In this document: piece by piece, positions 48,862 through 58,747 of the stretch
Numbering within the stretch: position 1 is the stretch's first letter
Layout: every line of letters begins with the position of its first letter
From: Strigomonas culicis
Taxonomy: Eukaryota > Euglenozoa > Kinetoplastea > Trypanosomatida > Trypanosomatidae
Direction of reading: 5' to 3'
Length of the DNA stretch: 64,000 nucleotides
NCBI GenBank assembly: GCA_000482145.1
Contig: AUXH01000023.1
Location: 1-64,000, forward strand
Made by a program: the position numbers and the translations under genes
The notes under the pieces: generated by a model
What the model was told of the DNA's origin: nothing
The model's input: the letters and a program-made list of their open reading frames with translations, nothing else
Databases searched by the model: none

Positions 48862-49293
48862 AAAGGTAAGCTACCAGCGTACGCTGTACGCGCTACTGCC
48901 GACTTCCTGTCAGTGCGCTTTTTTTTATTTGTCGCTATCTTTTGCGCTCACCCGCTCTCTTTTGCATGTTATACTATAGTTTTTTTTTCTATTCTCTTCT
49001 TGTTCGAAAAACCATTCGAATTTGTACACTGAACATTATGTAACTGAACACGGTACTAGATTACCCTCTGAGCTTCTTTGCCTCCGCAAATGTGTATCCC
49101 TTCTTCCACATCCTGTGCTCACTTCACTAATGAGCATCATTCGCACAGATGAGGTGAAAAGGTGAGAGAGAGAAACCATCCCTGTATATGTATTTTCTCC
49201 ATTTCTCGTCTTTTCACGGACACTAGGTTTTCCCTCTGGGCTGTAGATCGTGCTTGTGCGCGTCTTCACTGTCTCCGCAGTCGTTGTTCGATC
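48862..49293. other. Spacer upstream of the RNase III-like gene
   Basis: AT/T-rich at first, later mixed composition. The frame of the next gene stays open back to 49162 from a non-ATG codon, but that part contains the splice signal. No separate gene seen. Confidence 0.65.
49259..49280 (+). promoter_or_regulatory. Probable trans-splice acceptor for the RNase III-like gene
   Basis: CGTCTTCACTGTCTCCGCAG lies 13 bases before the ATG at 49294, with further C/T tracts upstream (49190-49235). If used, it rules out the longer upstream reading of the frame. Confidence 0.6.
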
Positions 49294-50454
49294 ATGCTCA
49301 CACGCGTCCATGCGCGTCATTACCCACGCGGCGCACCGGTGAGGATAGTATACAACGGTGTAGCTCAGTTTTTCGCTGTAGCGAATTCGGTGCAGTGGCG
49401 ACACATGTCGTCCCCACCAACAACGGATGCGACTTGGTTTGAGGAAGGGCTAAAAGAGGCGTTAGTTGCACGTTTGTGCGATTCGGATAGACCGCTTCCC
49501 CGTTGGGACCTCTTCTCTGCTTTGACCGACTCGCACAAGGTGCTAGCGGAGCTGATGCACCACACCACTTCACGCCGACATGCGGCCTCCCGGCGCTGCT
49601 TGCACTTCCTACGCCGCCACAATGTGCTGATGCACAGTTTGCTCTTCTACGAGCGGCACACGCGGACGTGGAACACCACGAAGGAGTTTGATCGGCTCGC
49701 TTTCTACGGTGAGTCCGTGCTGCGGTCCGAGGTGTACAGTCGCGCGCTCAGGCTGTTCCCTCTCATGTCAACCGAACTGTACGCCACGTTCGTGCAACGG
49801 GCTCTGAGCGAGCCCGCGTTGACAAGGCTCTTTGACACACTGGCGCTTCATGACATTGTCGGCTCTCGGCCAGAGCAAAAGCGTTGGTGGGTATGTGACA
49901 AGGAAGAGGCGCACCGGGGTCACGATACTCCGCCCACACTTCTTTCGCCGAGCGCCAAATGCCACATGCTCTTTGCGCTGGTGGGTGAGATGAGCTGGTT
50001 TGTTTCATGCACCAAAGCGTCTGACCGGACACACAACAACGCTCTTTTCCCGCCGTCGGACGTTCTTGTCCTTCACGTGCTGTGCTCCCATCTGCTCCAG
50101 TGTGTCCCCGCGGAGCTGCTTTACGTCGACATGGAGGCCACGGTCGAGTCGGTCCGCGCTGTCTGGGTGAACGAGCCCATGTCGCTGCCCTCTCAGCTGA
50201 CAGCTAGGCCGCACACACTGGGGGTCCACCTGTTGCGGAAGAACCCGCGGCCGCTCAGTAAAGCTGAGCACTCACCCGAAGACTCCCATGCGGTCGAGAC
50301 CTCACCGCTAGCAACGACGCCGAGGAAGGCGGTCGTGTCGCGTATGAGTCCCAAATTCAATACCAAACACATTGATGCGCTTGACAACGCTTTTTTCGGT
50401 GAACGCAAAGTGAAAATGGAAGACCCGAGCTTCCGCATGCGAACAATTGTCTGA
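49294..50454 (+). CDS. RNase III-fold-like protein with degenerate active site, probably mitochondrial
   Basis: A 386-residue protein. The segment DRLAFYGESVLRSEVYSRALRLFP (133-156) has the pattern of the RNase III signature helix (ERLEFLGDxVL). At the catalytic positions Ala136 stands where the first Glu should be and Glu140 where Asp should be. A preceding helix pair and the following LFDTLALHDIVG fit the second half of the fold. The N-terminus MLTRVHARHYPRGAPV is basic and mitochondrial-like. Kinetoplastids have several inactive RNase III-like proteins in the mitochondrion, as editosome partners and mitoribosomal mL44/mL57-type proteins. This is a candidate for one of them. The C-terminal 100 residues are disordered with basic and Ser/Pro-rich sequence. 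Confidence 0.7.
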   Translation: MLTRVHARHYPRGAPVRIVYNGVAQFFAVANSVQWRHMSSPPTTDATWFEEGLKEALVARLCDSDRPLPRWDLFSALTDSHKVLAELMHHTTSRRHAASRRCLHFLRRHNVLMHSLLFYERHTRTWNTTKEFDRLAFYGESVLRSEVYSRALRLFPLMSTELYATFVQRALSEPALTRLFDTLALHDIVGSRPEQKRWWVCDKEEAHRGHDTPPTLLSPSAKCHMLFALVGEMSWFVSCTKASDRTHNNALFPPSDVLVLHVLCSHLLQCVPAELLYVDMEATVESVRAVWVNEPMSLPSQLTARPHTLGVHLLRKNPRPLSKAEHSPEDSHAVETSPLATTPRKAVVSRMSPKFNTKHIDALDNAFFGERKVKMEDPSFRMRTIV

Positions 50455-50770
50455 TTACCACATACAGAGAGTCTTTTTTTCGCCCCACGCGCGGCCGTGT
50501 TGGCTCAGTGGGAGCAAGTCGCTGCGCATTGAATCCCAAGGAACTCGCAAAAATGGGATGGTACATTTCCGAGCGCGTACTGGACACCTTGCGTAGGGGT
50601 CTTCAGCGTAACTATTTGGATAGTGAATTGCTGTGCGTTGACTTGTTGCTCTTTCCACCTCACATTTCTGTACTATCTTGACACCACCACCACCAACAAA
50701 AAACAAATGAGGGTGCTACGCTTGTTTTACTTTCATTACTACACCTCAATTATTCTTTGCTTCCCACTTC

Positions 50771-50801
<31 letters not shown>

Positions 50802-50948
50802 CCTCTCTCTCTATCTGTTCATCATTCTTTTCCCCCTTTCTCTATCTTACATTTTCTATTCGTACTATGTATTGTTTTCTAGCTCTTTAGATTAATTTTT
50901 TTCCCCTGTTTAATAATTATAGTATTATTCATTGTAGCTCTATAGAAC
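50455..50948. other. Spacer with strong (CT)n tract upstream of NUP158
   Basis: Contains a long CT repeat (50775-50815) continuing as a C/T-rich tract to about 50880 and ending in TCTAG (AG at 50881-50882), 66 bases before the NUP158 ATG. This is the probable trans-splice acceptor. The first 150 bases are GC-balanced but hold no convincing gene. Confidence 0.75.
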
Positions 50949-53900
50949 ATGTTCGGCTCAGGCTTTGGAGGCGTTGGCCAGAACCAACAACAAGGTCCTC
51001 TTGCGCCACAGCCGCAACAGCAAGGCGGTTTCGCTCAGCCTATGCAGACGCAACCGGCCGGCTTCGGCCAGCCCCAGCAGGGCGGGTTTGGACAACCGCC
51101 GCCGCCGCAGCAGCCTGGCGGCTTTGGCGCGCCGGCACTGCAGCAGCAACAGGCGGGTGGCTTTGGCGCGCCGCCGCCACAACAGCAGCTGGGCGGCTTT
51201 GGTCCGCCAGGACAGCAGCAGCAGGCGGCCGGCTTCGGCGGTGCTGGCGGTGCCGGTGGTTTTGGCCAGCCGCAGCCGCAGCAGGCTGGCGGCTTCGGTC
51301 AGCCACAGCAGCAGCAGCAGCAGCAACAACAAGCGGGCGGCTTTGGTGCACAGGGCGGGTTTGGCGGACAAGGTGGCTTCGGCGCGCAAAAGGCCGCCGG
51401 TTTTGGAGCCGGAAGCGGCTTCGGGCAACCACAGCAGGCCGCCGGCTTTGGACAGCCACAGCAGGCGGGTGGTTTTGGCCAGCCACAGCAGCAACAGGCG
51501 GCTGGTTTTGGTCAGCCGCAACAGGCACAGTCCGCTGGCTTTGGCCAGCCCCAACAGGCACAGCAGCAGCCCGGCGGCTTCGGCGCGCAGGGCGGTTTCG
51601 GCCAACCGCAGCAAGCGCAGCAGCCTGGCGGCTTTGGCGCACAGAGTGGCTTCGGCGCACAGAAGCCGGGCGGCTTCGGTGGTGGTGGCGGTTTTGGCCA
51701 GCCGCAGCCGCAGCAGGCGGCCGGCTTCGGCCAGCCGCAGCCGCAGCAGCAGCCGGGCGGCTATGGCCAGCCACAGCCACAGCCGGGTGCGTTCGGAGCG
51801 CAGGGAGGGTTTGGCGGGCAGAAACCGGGCGGCTTCGGCGGCGCCGCCGGCTTCAGACAGCCGCAACAGCCGCCGCCGCAACAACAAGGCGGCTTCGGTG
51901 GTCAAGGTGGCTTTGGTCAGCCCCAACAGGCACAGCAGCAGCCTGGTGGTTTCGGCGCGCCGCAGGCGCCGCAGCCGCAGGGCGCCTTCGGCCAACCGCA
52001 GCAGCCTGGCGGCTTTGGCGCACAGAGTGGCTTCGGCGCACAGAAGCCCGGCGGCTTCGGCGGTGGTGGCGGTTTTGGCCAGCCGCAGCCGCAGCAGGCG
52101 GGCGGCTTCGGCCAGACACAGCCGCAGCAGCAGCCGGGTGGCTTCGGCCAGCCGCAACAGCCGCAGGCGCCGGGTGGCTTTGGCGCACCGCCGCAGCAAC
52201 AGCCTGGCGGCTTCGGCCAACCACCACAGCAGCAGCAAGGTGGCTTTGGCCAGCCACAGCCGCAGCAGCCGGGTGGCTTTGGCCAGCCCCAGCAGCAGCA
52301 GCAGCAAGGTGGCTTCGGGGGACGGGCGCCACAGCAGGCTAATTTCGGACAGGGCGGCTTCGGGGGACCGGCCGGCCCGCAGAACTCAGGTGCCGTGCCT
52401 CTTGCGCAGCCGCCTAGCGGCATCGCGCCTATTCGTCCTGCGAACAGCGATCTTGATTTTATGCGCCTTCCTCTTTCCGAGGATATTCCATACTGCATTG
52501 CGAGTGACGCCGTGGACGAGATTGCAGAGATGCCCAAGAGCTTGGTTACTCCGCTGAGTGCGCCGCAAAACTATGTTCCTCAATACCAAATCTTCAGTGT
52601 TCCGACAGTTCATAGAAAGGAGCATACGGAGGAGTGCTCGCGCACGCTGCTGAATGCACCCCTATCGTCCGCACAGCTGAAAAGTGTGGTTACACCAGCG
52701 CATCTTTTCGGTGCCTCGGAGCCCTCAGCTGCTTTGTCCGTACTCCCGGGTGCACTGGTGGAGACCTCACCGTCTAGCCCGGAGCGTCCTGCTCACCACG
52801 TGGAGCAACCGGCCGATGGCGGTGCCACTTTTTCGACTCCACACGCCCCGACATGCGCCACGGACGAGTACGAATTTGTGCCCAGCTTCGAGGTCCTGCG
52901 CAACATGGACGAGCGCGCGCTGAGTGCGGTTGCCAACTTGTGGGTCGGCAGACGTGATAATAAGTGCGAAATACGGTTCAAGAACCCCGTCAGCCTGTTG
53001 CGCACCGAGATCACGGAGGTCCTGCGACTGGGCGAGGATGGCCATGTCAGCTTGTTTCCGCTACACAATGCCCCGCCTCTTCACAGTGGCATCAACACCA
53101 CCGCGGTAGTTTCCGTGCATCGCCTTAAGAACAAGACGGAGGCGGAGGTGCGCGCCTGGTGCAAGAAGTTAGGGGGCACCTTTGTCACCTTCAGTGGAGA
53201 GGACCTCATTTACACCCTTAACGACGAGGATGGCGTGTACGCAAGCGAACTGCGGGAGGCGCATCAGCCGCTTCAGATCGACACGGAGAAAGAGCCTATG
53301 TTTGATGAGACCAGGCTAACGTACAAGTCGCAGCCGCACGTCTCCCAGACCGAAATTGCACGCCGACTGGAGCCCGCCCCGTCCACTGTTGCCATCAAGC
53401 TGCCCGTGCCCCCGGACGACTTGTTTTCCACTTCTCATGTGGTGGAGCTTCCCTATGGCCTGCCAGACACCACGAAGCGCGTGGAGCAGCTGAAGGGCAA
53501 GGTGATTCTAGGCAAGTATTTGACATCAACGACAAGCCCCGTTTTTCTTGTCAACACGAAGGATTCCCTGCTGCACAACCGCTACGTCGCCCGCGCGGCG
53601 GAGATCCAGTCGGGCGCGTTCCAGTCCCTGGTGGCCCGCAGCTTCAACACGAGCAGCCGCGCGGATGGCATGTTGGCGTACCCGCACTTCGCGGCCGTGC
53701 GGGACGGCCTCGAGGAACGAGGGGACGTGCCCGAGGTGCACGGCGCGAAGCCCAAGCTGACAAATCCGTACGTGTGGCACTCGAACTCGGGGAAGCCGCT
53801 GCAGCGGTGCTGCGTGGCCGTGCTGGAGTGGTGCCTCAGGCACGCGGTGGCGGAGCCCGAGGGAGCCAACACGAGTCGCCAGCTCAGCGAGAAGCTGGAC

Positions 53901-55232
53901 AGGTTCTATCCACAGGTCAGCATCAATGTCAACGGTTCTCAGTTTCGAAACTCACTCTCCAAAAACAAGCTAGACGATCTTCTCCTGACGCTCAACCGTT
54001 TCAAGAAGGAAGACACCCTGTCCCACGTGGAGACCGCCACCATCCGCCAAAGTGGCTCGGTGCTGTCGCTGCTGAGCGCGCTCTACGGGCTGCCGGACTC
54101 CGACAAACCGTTTGAAGAGGCCCTCGAGGAGCAGCGGTACTTGCGGCAGCTGCGCCACCGGAACTTGGTGCAGTGGCTGAATGCGGAGCTGCGGGAGCTG
54201 GTCAGCGCCCACCCGGTGGGCCACCGCTCGCGCGGCGAGCAGCTGGTGCAGTACATCCTGTGCCGCCAGCTCGGCGACGCCCAGAAGGCGGCCAGCGACC
54301 TCGGCGAGGATGACGTGGCGGCGGTCGTGCGGATTTGCGGAGAGGGCAGTCAGTTCGGCTCATACGTGCAAATGGCAAAGAACCGCTTTCGCGACGGCGA
54401 GGAGGTGCGCGACCGTGTCGTGGCGCTTCTCTCTGGCCAGGCAGACCCGTTTCTGCGCGCCCCGGAGTACGTGGTGGAGGGCAAGGGAGCGGACGGGCCC
54501 ATGACGAGCGACCCAACGGCGGCCACATGGAAGCAGATCCTTGGCATCTTCGCCTTCTACGGGTGCTCCCCCGACGCCCCCGCGGAGGACATCATACACC
54601 ACTTCAGCACGCGGCTTGAGGACGAGGGCGCGCGCGAGAGAAAGCCGCTCCCACCGTACTCGGAGCGACTGGGTGAGGCGGCGCTGGCGCAGCGCAAGGG
54701 CCGCGACCTGGTCCGCAAGGGTCGCCAGTTCCGCGACTCGGCCTATCTCGTGCTGAAGGGCTTCGCGGCGGGCAGCGCGCCACCGGCGGCGGCGCTGCAC
54801 CCGAACGCATCGAGCTACTCGCCGACGGACTTCTTGACGCCCTTTCTCATTCTGCTGTGCATCCGCGCAGCCCACGTCGCGCGAGACCGCAGTTACCGCA
54901 CCGCCGAGACGACCGCGCTGGTCGGCGTTGCGGCGCAGCTCGAGCTGTGCGACGACCTGTGGTTCTGGGGGCTGCTGCCCCTGCACATGATCGAAAGCGA
55001 GGGCGACCGCCTCGACGCGGTGCAGTGCTTCTGCAGGCGCAACGCGGTTCGCGTTGAAACCGCTCGCAAAACGGACACCTTTTGCAATCTCCTGAGCCTG
55101 CTGCGCGTTGATGAGGAGGAGCTGAGGGTCGCGGAGGCGCCCGTGGAAACAGCGGCGGTGCCAGTGCGCAATGAGCCAAGCATCAATATGCATTTGAGTC
55201 TGCGACGGGCCATCCAGAACTTAATGGACTAG
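50949..55232 (+). CDS. NUP158: FG-nucleoporin NUP98-NUP96 type (NUP158-like), uncleaved
   Basis: A 1427-residue nuclear pore protein. Residues 1-480 are a GFG-repeat domain (GGFGQPQQ-type repeats, very rich in Gln, Pro, Gly and Ala), the permeability-barrier part. Residues about 640-761 are the NUP98 autoproteolytic domain fold (YEFVPSFEVLRNM ... WVGRRDNKCEIRF ... LLRTEI). Residues about 860-1427 are the helical NUP96-type scaffold. In NUP98 the domain ends in HFS, where the chain cuts itself; here the matching position reads NDED (758-761). Cleavage is therefore not expected and the FG part and scaffold should stay joined. This matches the uncleaved Nup158 described in trypanosomes. It lines the central channel and contacts the outer-ring complex. 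Confidence 0.93.
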   Translation: MFGSGFGGVGQNQQQGPLAPQPQQQGGFAQPMQTQPAGFGQPQQGGFGQPPPPQQPGGFGAPALQQQQAGGFGAPPPQQQLGGFGPPGQQQQAAGFGGAGGAGGFGQPQPQQAGGFGQPQQQQQQQQQAGGFGAQGGFGGQGGFGAQKAAGFGAGSGFGQPQQAAGFGQPQQAGGFGQPQQQQAAGFGQPQQAQSAGFGQPQQAQQQPGGFGAQGGFGQPQQAQQPGGFGAQSGFGAQKPGGFGGGGGFGQPQPQQAAGFGQPQPQQQPGGYGQPQPQPGAFGAQGGFGGQKPGGFGGAAGFRQPQQPPPQQQGGFGGQGGFGQPQQAQQQPGGFGAPQAPQPQGAFGQPQQPGGFGAQSGFGAQKPGGFGGGGGFGQPQPQQAGGFGQTQPQQQPGGFGQPQQPQAPGGFGAPPQQQPGGFGQPPQQQQGGFGQPQPQQPGGFGQPQQQQQQGGFGGRAPQQANFGQGGFGGPAGPQNSGAVPLAQPPSGIAPIRPANSDLDFMRLPLSEDIPYCIASDAVDEIAEMPKSLVTPLSAPQNYVPQYQIFSVPTVHRKEHTEECSRTLLNAPLSSAQLKSVVTPAHLFGASEPSAALSVLPGALVETSPSSPERPAHHVEQPADGGATFSTPHAPTCATDEYEFVPSFEVLRNMDERALSAVANLWVGRRDNKCEIRFKNPVSLLRTEITEVLRLGEDGHVSLFPLHNAPPLHSGINTTAVVSVHRLKNKTEAEVRAWCKKLGGTFVTFSGEDLIYTLNDEDGVYASELREAHQPLQIDTEKEPMFDETRLTYKSQPHVSQTEIARRLEPAPSTVAIKLPVPPDDLFSTSHVVELPYGLPDTTKRVEQLKGKVILGKYLTSTTSPVFLVNTKDSLLHNRYVARAAEIQSGAFQSLVARSFNTSSRADGMLAYPHFAAVRDGLEERGDVPEVHGAKPKLTNPYVWHSNSGKPLQRCCVAVLEWCLRHAVAEPEGANTSRQLSEKLDRFYPQVSINVNGSQFRNSLSKNKLDDLLLTLNRFKKEDTLSHVETATIRQSGSVLSLLSALYGLPDSDKPFEEALEEQRYLRQLRHRNLVQWLNAELRELVSAHPVGHRSRGEQLVQYILCRQLGDAQKAASDLGEDDVAAVVRICGEGSQFGSYVQMAKNRFRDGEEVRDRVVALLSGQADPFLRAPEYVVEGKGADGPMTSDPTAATWKQILGIFAFYGCSPDAPAEDIIHHFSTRLEDEGARERKPLPPYSERLGEAALAQRKGRDLVRKGRQFRDSAYLVLKGFAAGSAPPAAALHPNASSYSPTDFLTPFLILLCIRAAHVARDRSYRTAETTALVGVAAQLELCDDLWFWGLLPLHMIESEGDRLDAVQCFCRRNAVRVETARKTDTFCNLLSLLRVDEEELRVAEAPVETAAVPVRNEPSINMHLSLRRAIQNLMD
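50979..52350 (+). repeat. GFG-coding tandem repeat tract of NUP158
   Basis: Imperfect tandem repeats of about 24-60 bases coding for GGFGQPQQ-like units. Several longer blocks occur nearly identically more than once, for example QQPGGFGAQSGFGAQKPG at about 51620 and 52005. It is part of the coding sequence and likely varies in length between strains. Confidence 0.9.
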
Positions 55233-55834
55233 CGTACCACGCGCGAGAGAGGGAATGAATGCTCTGCCATCTTTGCCAGAAGCACCCCATAATGTTATTT
55301 TTTTTAGCCTTTTTTTGATGGAAACAAATTAGATGGACTCGAATGTTGACAGAAGCGAATCTTGTTGCTTGCGGTGCAGAGATCCAAGAAGTGTTATGAA
55401 TAATTAAAAGAAAAAAAAAGTACGTTTAACACCAACTGCGATGCATAATTGCAGCATAGAACATATATGAAAGCTCTTCGTTTTTTCATATTCTCTTTTT
55501 TTCCCCCTTTGTAACTATCTAATACATAACGCTGAGTATGATCATAACGATGATCACAGGTTTACCTTGAGAGTAGCCCATGACCTTGTTTTTTTTTTGT
55601 TCTCTTTCATTTTTTTTTTGTTGTTGTACGCGCACAACGATTTGCTGTTTCTTTTCTTTCACTCTTGCCCTCTTCTCCTTTTTCTTTCGTTGCCTCATTG
55701 ACTTATTCTCTATCCCTTTCTTCACTTTTTGTTTTTTTTAATATTTATCTTTAAGGTGATTTCTCATCCCTCTTGTCGCTTACGCTTGTTCCCACGTGTG
55801 TTAGTTGGTCGCTGCTCTGTGGCGGAGTGAGTGG
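55233..55834. other. Spacer upstream of ATG9
   Basis: AT-rich with T/C-rich tracts at 55580-55740. The ATG9 frame is open back to 55805 from a TTG codon, but the first ATG is at 55835. No separate gene seen. Confidence 0.7.
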
Positions 55835-57535
55835 ATGGCGTCGCTTCTAGGAGACACCTCCCTTTTCGACGACGACGGGGCTATTCGCGACGTTGGCTTA
55901 TTTATGAAATGCATTTATACGTACTGGGTGGCGAAAGGCTACGAAGGTGTTGTTGTGGACTCCATTGTGGACTTTATAAATGCTCTGTTTTTGTTTTTTG
56001 TGACTGTCGTTTTCACGGTCTTTTTCAATTGGGAAGAAGCCGCTTCGTGCACGGAGAGTACGTGTCACTACAGTAATCTGCTACAAAAAGGCTCCCTTCC
56101 ATACGTTGGCTATAGGAGTACGTGCGGCCGTGGCTGTGCCGCCGTTCTTCTCGTCACCATGTTTTCGATCATGGCGTACCAGTGTGCTGAAATGGTGCGG
56201 TCGTTTCGCTTCACCAAGGAGGTGGATTTGTTTGTTCGGAGAGGCAACAGCTTTGATGGCGTTGGCATCTTTTCGTACCTGTTCTCCCATGTGCTGGGCG
56301 TGCGCGACGAGCGCTATTCCAGGCCGTCTGTGGCTTCCATGCCGTGGTCGGACTTCCTTTCGATTGTGTGTCGCAGAGTAAACGAGCGACGCCTGCTACG
56401 CTATGGCCGTGCACAGCAAGGCAACGAGTGGAGCCCCGAGTTGGCACTCTGTTCCCTCTTACAGAGGGAGAATTACGTTGCCCTACTCTATAAAAGCGAG
56501 GTCACACACACTGGTGCCTTGTGTTTCATGGATGCGGGTATGATCTTTATGCTGGTCGATCATCTCCTCGCGAACTTGGGGTATCTGCAGTCAGCTGAGC
56601 GGAAAACGGTTTCTTTTCGCCTATCCATTTGGGTCCGAGCGGCACACTACGTCTTGTTGTATCCGTTTATCATCACGTATCGCGTGCTGAAAATGCTGAT
56701 CAAAAATGTCGCCGAGATTCGTGGCAGCTTTAATACACTAATGCTCTCTTGTTGGAATGACAACGGGGTGTGGTCGTTCCGCGACTACAACGAGGTGGAT
56801 CATCGACTGGAGGAGCGTCTCGGCGAGGCTCTCGAGATTGTCGTACGAATGAAGAGTCGACTTGTGGTGTCGCACTCCATGGCGCATCTGGTGCGGCGTG
56901 TCAGTGGCACTGGTGTGTTTGTGATGCTTGCACTGTCCTTGTTCAACTCGTCCCTTCTGGTGTCGGGACGACTGGGTGGCATGCACATCATGTGGTGGCT
57001 GACCACGTCTCTTCTGTTGTTTCAGTGCTTCGGCGAGCCAGACTTACGCGCGCGTGAGTACAACTACCGAAGTGATGTCGCCGCGCTGACCGTCTTGCTC
57101 CATGATGACAGCCCTGTGTGGCTGGAGTCCGAGACCGCGTGTGCCGCCCACCTGCAGAAGTTCTTAAGCTACCGCGTCTGGACACTGCTCACCAGTTTGT
57201 TGCGCACGTGCTGTTATCCTTTTATTCTGTGCTGTGCGCTGCGCGACGGCAGCATCGAGACAATGGTGCGGGTGATCGAAGACAATACGGAGTGTGTGCA
57301 TGGTCTGGGCTGCTTTCTGCGAGACAGCGTGCCCTCAGCCCAACGCGTGAGGGAGGCTCACGAGGAGATGGTGTCCTTGCGGCCCCCTCCCTCACGCCCC
57401 TGGCGCCCGTGCGCCGATGTAGCCGATGACTCTGACACGCTTATGCGAGAAGATACGCGTAGCGATAGCGAAGATCTACTGTCTGTGTCCAGCTGTGCTC
57501 CCATGTTTCCTTCAGATGTACAATCTACACGATAG
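55835..57535 (+). CDS. ATG9: ATG9, autophagy lipid scramblase
   Basis: A 566-residue multi-pass membrane protein with ATG9 hallmarks. The N-terminal block GLFMKCIYTYWVAKGYEGVVVDSIVDFINALFLFFV resembles the first ATG9 helix (YYREKGxxCIxLSRxxDLLTLxF). The central block WSFRDYNEVDHRLEERL (near 310-326) is the most conserved ATG9 segment (RxFNExxHxFxxRL). Several further hydrophobic helices follow. The protein is shorter than yeast or animal ATG9 (about 800-1000) because the disordered N- and C-terminal extensions are small; the C-terminal 80 residues are Asp/Ser-rich. ATG9 vesicles seed autophagosome membranes, and the family scrambles phospholipids. The start at 55835 is the first ATG. Confidence 0.88.
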   Translation: MASLLGDTSLFDDDGAIRDVGLFMKCIYTYWVAKGYEGVVVDSIVDFINALFLFFVTVVFTVFFNWEEAASCTESTCHYSNLLQKGSLPYVGYRSTCGRGCAAVLLVTMFSIMAYQCAEMVRSFRFTKEVDLFVRRGNSFDGVGIFSYLFSHVLGVRDERYSRPSVASMPWSDFLSIVCRRVNERRLLRYGRAQQGNEWSPELALCSLLQRENYVALLYKSEVTHTGALCFMDAGMIFMLVDHLLANLGYLQSAERKTVSFRLSIWVRAAHYVLLYPFIITYRVLKMLIKNVAEIRGSFNTLMLSCWNDNGVWSFRDYNEVDHRLEERLGEALEIVVRMKSRLVVSHSMAHLVRRVSGTGVFVMLALSLFNSSLLVSGRLGGMHIMWWLTTSLLLFQCFGEPDLRAREYNYRSDVAALTVLLHDDSPVWLESETACAAHLQKFLSYRVWTLLTSLLRTCCYPFILCCALRDGSIETMVRVIEDNTECVHGLGCFLRDSVPSAQRVREAHEEMVSLRPPPSRPWRPCADVADDSDTLMREDTRSDSEDLLSVSSCAPMFPSDVQSTR

Positions 57536-57998
57536 TTCAACGTGTTCCCATCGCACCAGTCTGTTTGACTCTTTATCTTCATTACCTTTTTTTTTAAATT
57601 AGTTCCATTACCTCCCTTTTTTTTCCTTGTTATGCTTGTATCAAAAAGAAAAAAAAATAGGTGTTTCCCTCTTCAATGAGGACATGGACCGATGACTGCT
57701 GGATGTGCCACATGAAGTGGAGACAGAATCAAACGTCGAGTCATTTACAATGCTCTACCATTTTATTATGCAGTACGCATTGTCAGTACTTTCTCTGTTT
57801 CTTTTCACTATCATGTCAAATACCCCCTTTTGTGCACGTAACAATCACTATTTCCCCCCTACCTCTTCTCTTTGGACACTTTCTCCACTACTACAAAAGC
57901 AAAGAAACAGACAGGCACACATATCCTTTGATAGAGCGTACACATAGAGACTGCTCATCTCTTGTTTTAAAAATATCCGCGTGCAATCACCCGGTACC
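57536..57998. other. Spacer upstream of the small coiled-coil gene
   Basis: T/C-rich (57565-57640 and 57780-57900), partly GC-balanced at 57680-57730. Two short overlapping frames have no domain and run through splice-type tracts; they are not called. Confidence 0.6.
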
Positions 57999-58412
57999 AT
58001 GAACTCATTAGAAAAGCAGGTTGAATCCGCCTGGAAAAATGTTGATCAGCAAAAAGACACATTGATAAGTGAGCATTCACACCATTTGCAAAACAGCGTC
58101 GATGAGGAGCTGCGTACGTTGCTGCAGTCGGTTCGACAGCTACTGGATGACGACGGTCAGCAGCTGGAAAAGGACGTAGACAAGCTGCAGCTGATTGCGC
58201 AGCAGTTTCGCGAAGGTGTAGAGATGTGGCAGCAAAAGGCACAGAGCTCTGTCAAAGCGATCGAGGAGAAACAACGGGTACTGAGTTTGCTTGTTGAAGA
58301 CGTTTCGGTCCGAACGGAAGGGCGGCGGGAGAGTCTCATTCAGCGTCAGCAACAGCGTGTCGCTGATACGGAAGATAACTGTTTTCGTGTTTTGCAGGGC
58401 ATTTCCTCATAG
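57999..58412 (+). CDS. Small coiled-coil protein of unknown function
   Basis: A 137-residue protein, helical almost throughout. Heptad patterns run from about 5 to 125 (SLEKQVESAWKNVDQQ, ELRTLLQSVRQLLDDDGQQLEKDVDKLQLIAQQF), rich in Gln, Glu, Leu and Val, with no membrane segment. A single long coiled coil of this size suggests a small subunit of a larger assembly (tethering, basal-body or BLOC-type complexes), but no family is recognised. The first ATG is at 57999, with a longer reading from a non-ATG codon. Balanced codon use against AT-rich flanks supports it as a gene. Confidence 0.78.
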   Translation: MNSLEKQVESAWKNVDQQKDTLISEHSHHLQNSVDEELRTLLQSVRQLLDDDGQQLEKDVDKLQLIAQQFREGVEMWQQKAQSSVKAIEEKQRVLSLLVEDVSVRTEGRRESLIQRQQQRVADTEDNCFRVLQGISS

Positions 58413-58747
58413 ATAGAATCCACAACTCATACATACTTTTTTTTTTCTTCCTTTTCATGTTCTTATTCATTGTACCTCTTTCCTTCTCCTACTCGTTTGT
58501 ATCGTTTCAGCGCTCTTCTTCATTGGCGAAGTTCCTGTTTTTTTTTTTTAAAGAATCTTCTCTCTCCTTTTCGTCTCTTTCGTCTCTTTGCTTCGGTTTC
58601 CTTGCCCCCCCCCCTCCTTCTCTCTATATTTGTTTCTTTCACTTGCAAAGTTTGGGAGTCTGCGCTTTTTAGGGCCTTGTCCGCACCTACTTGGTTGTTC
58701 ACATTTTTAGTTATTTTCTCATACTTGTTTTTTCTTGCCTCTCCAAG
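58413..58747. other. Spacer with splice signal upstream of the J-protein gene
   Basis: Strongly T/C-rich. A clear tract at 58475-58508 runs into TTTCAG (AG at 58509-58510), and further tracts follow, with an AG at 58709-58710 closer to the ATG. No gene seen. Confidence 0.7.

Noticed and set aside
50979..52350. Direct repeats considered as a CRISPR-like or satellite array
   Set aside because: The repeats stay in frame, vary in unit length and encode GFG motifs of a nucleoporin; there are no regular unique spacers.
50965..52557. Long alternative frames (both strands) over the FG-repeat tract, including a Ser/Arg-rich and a Pro/Cys-rich product
   Set aside because: Repetitive GC-rich DNA gives open frames in all phases. 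The GFG frame alone continues into recognisable nucleoporin domains.
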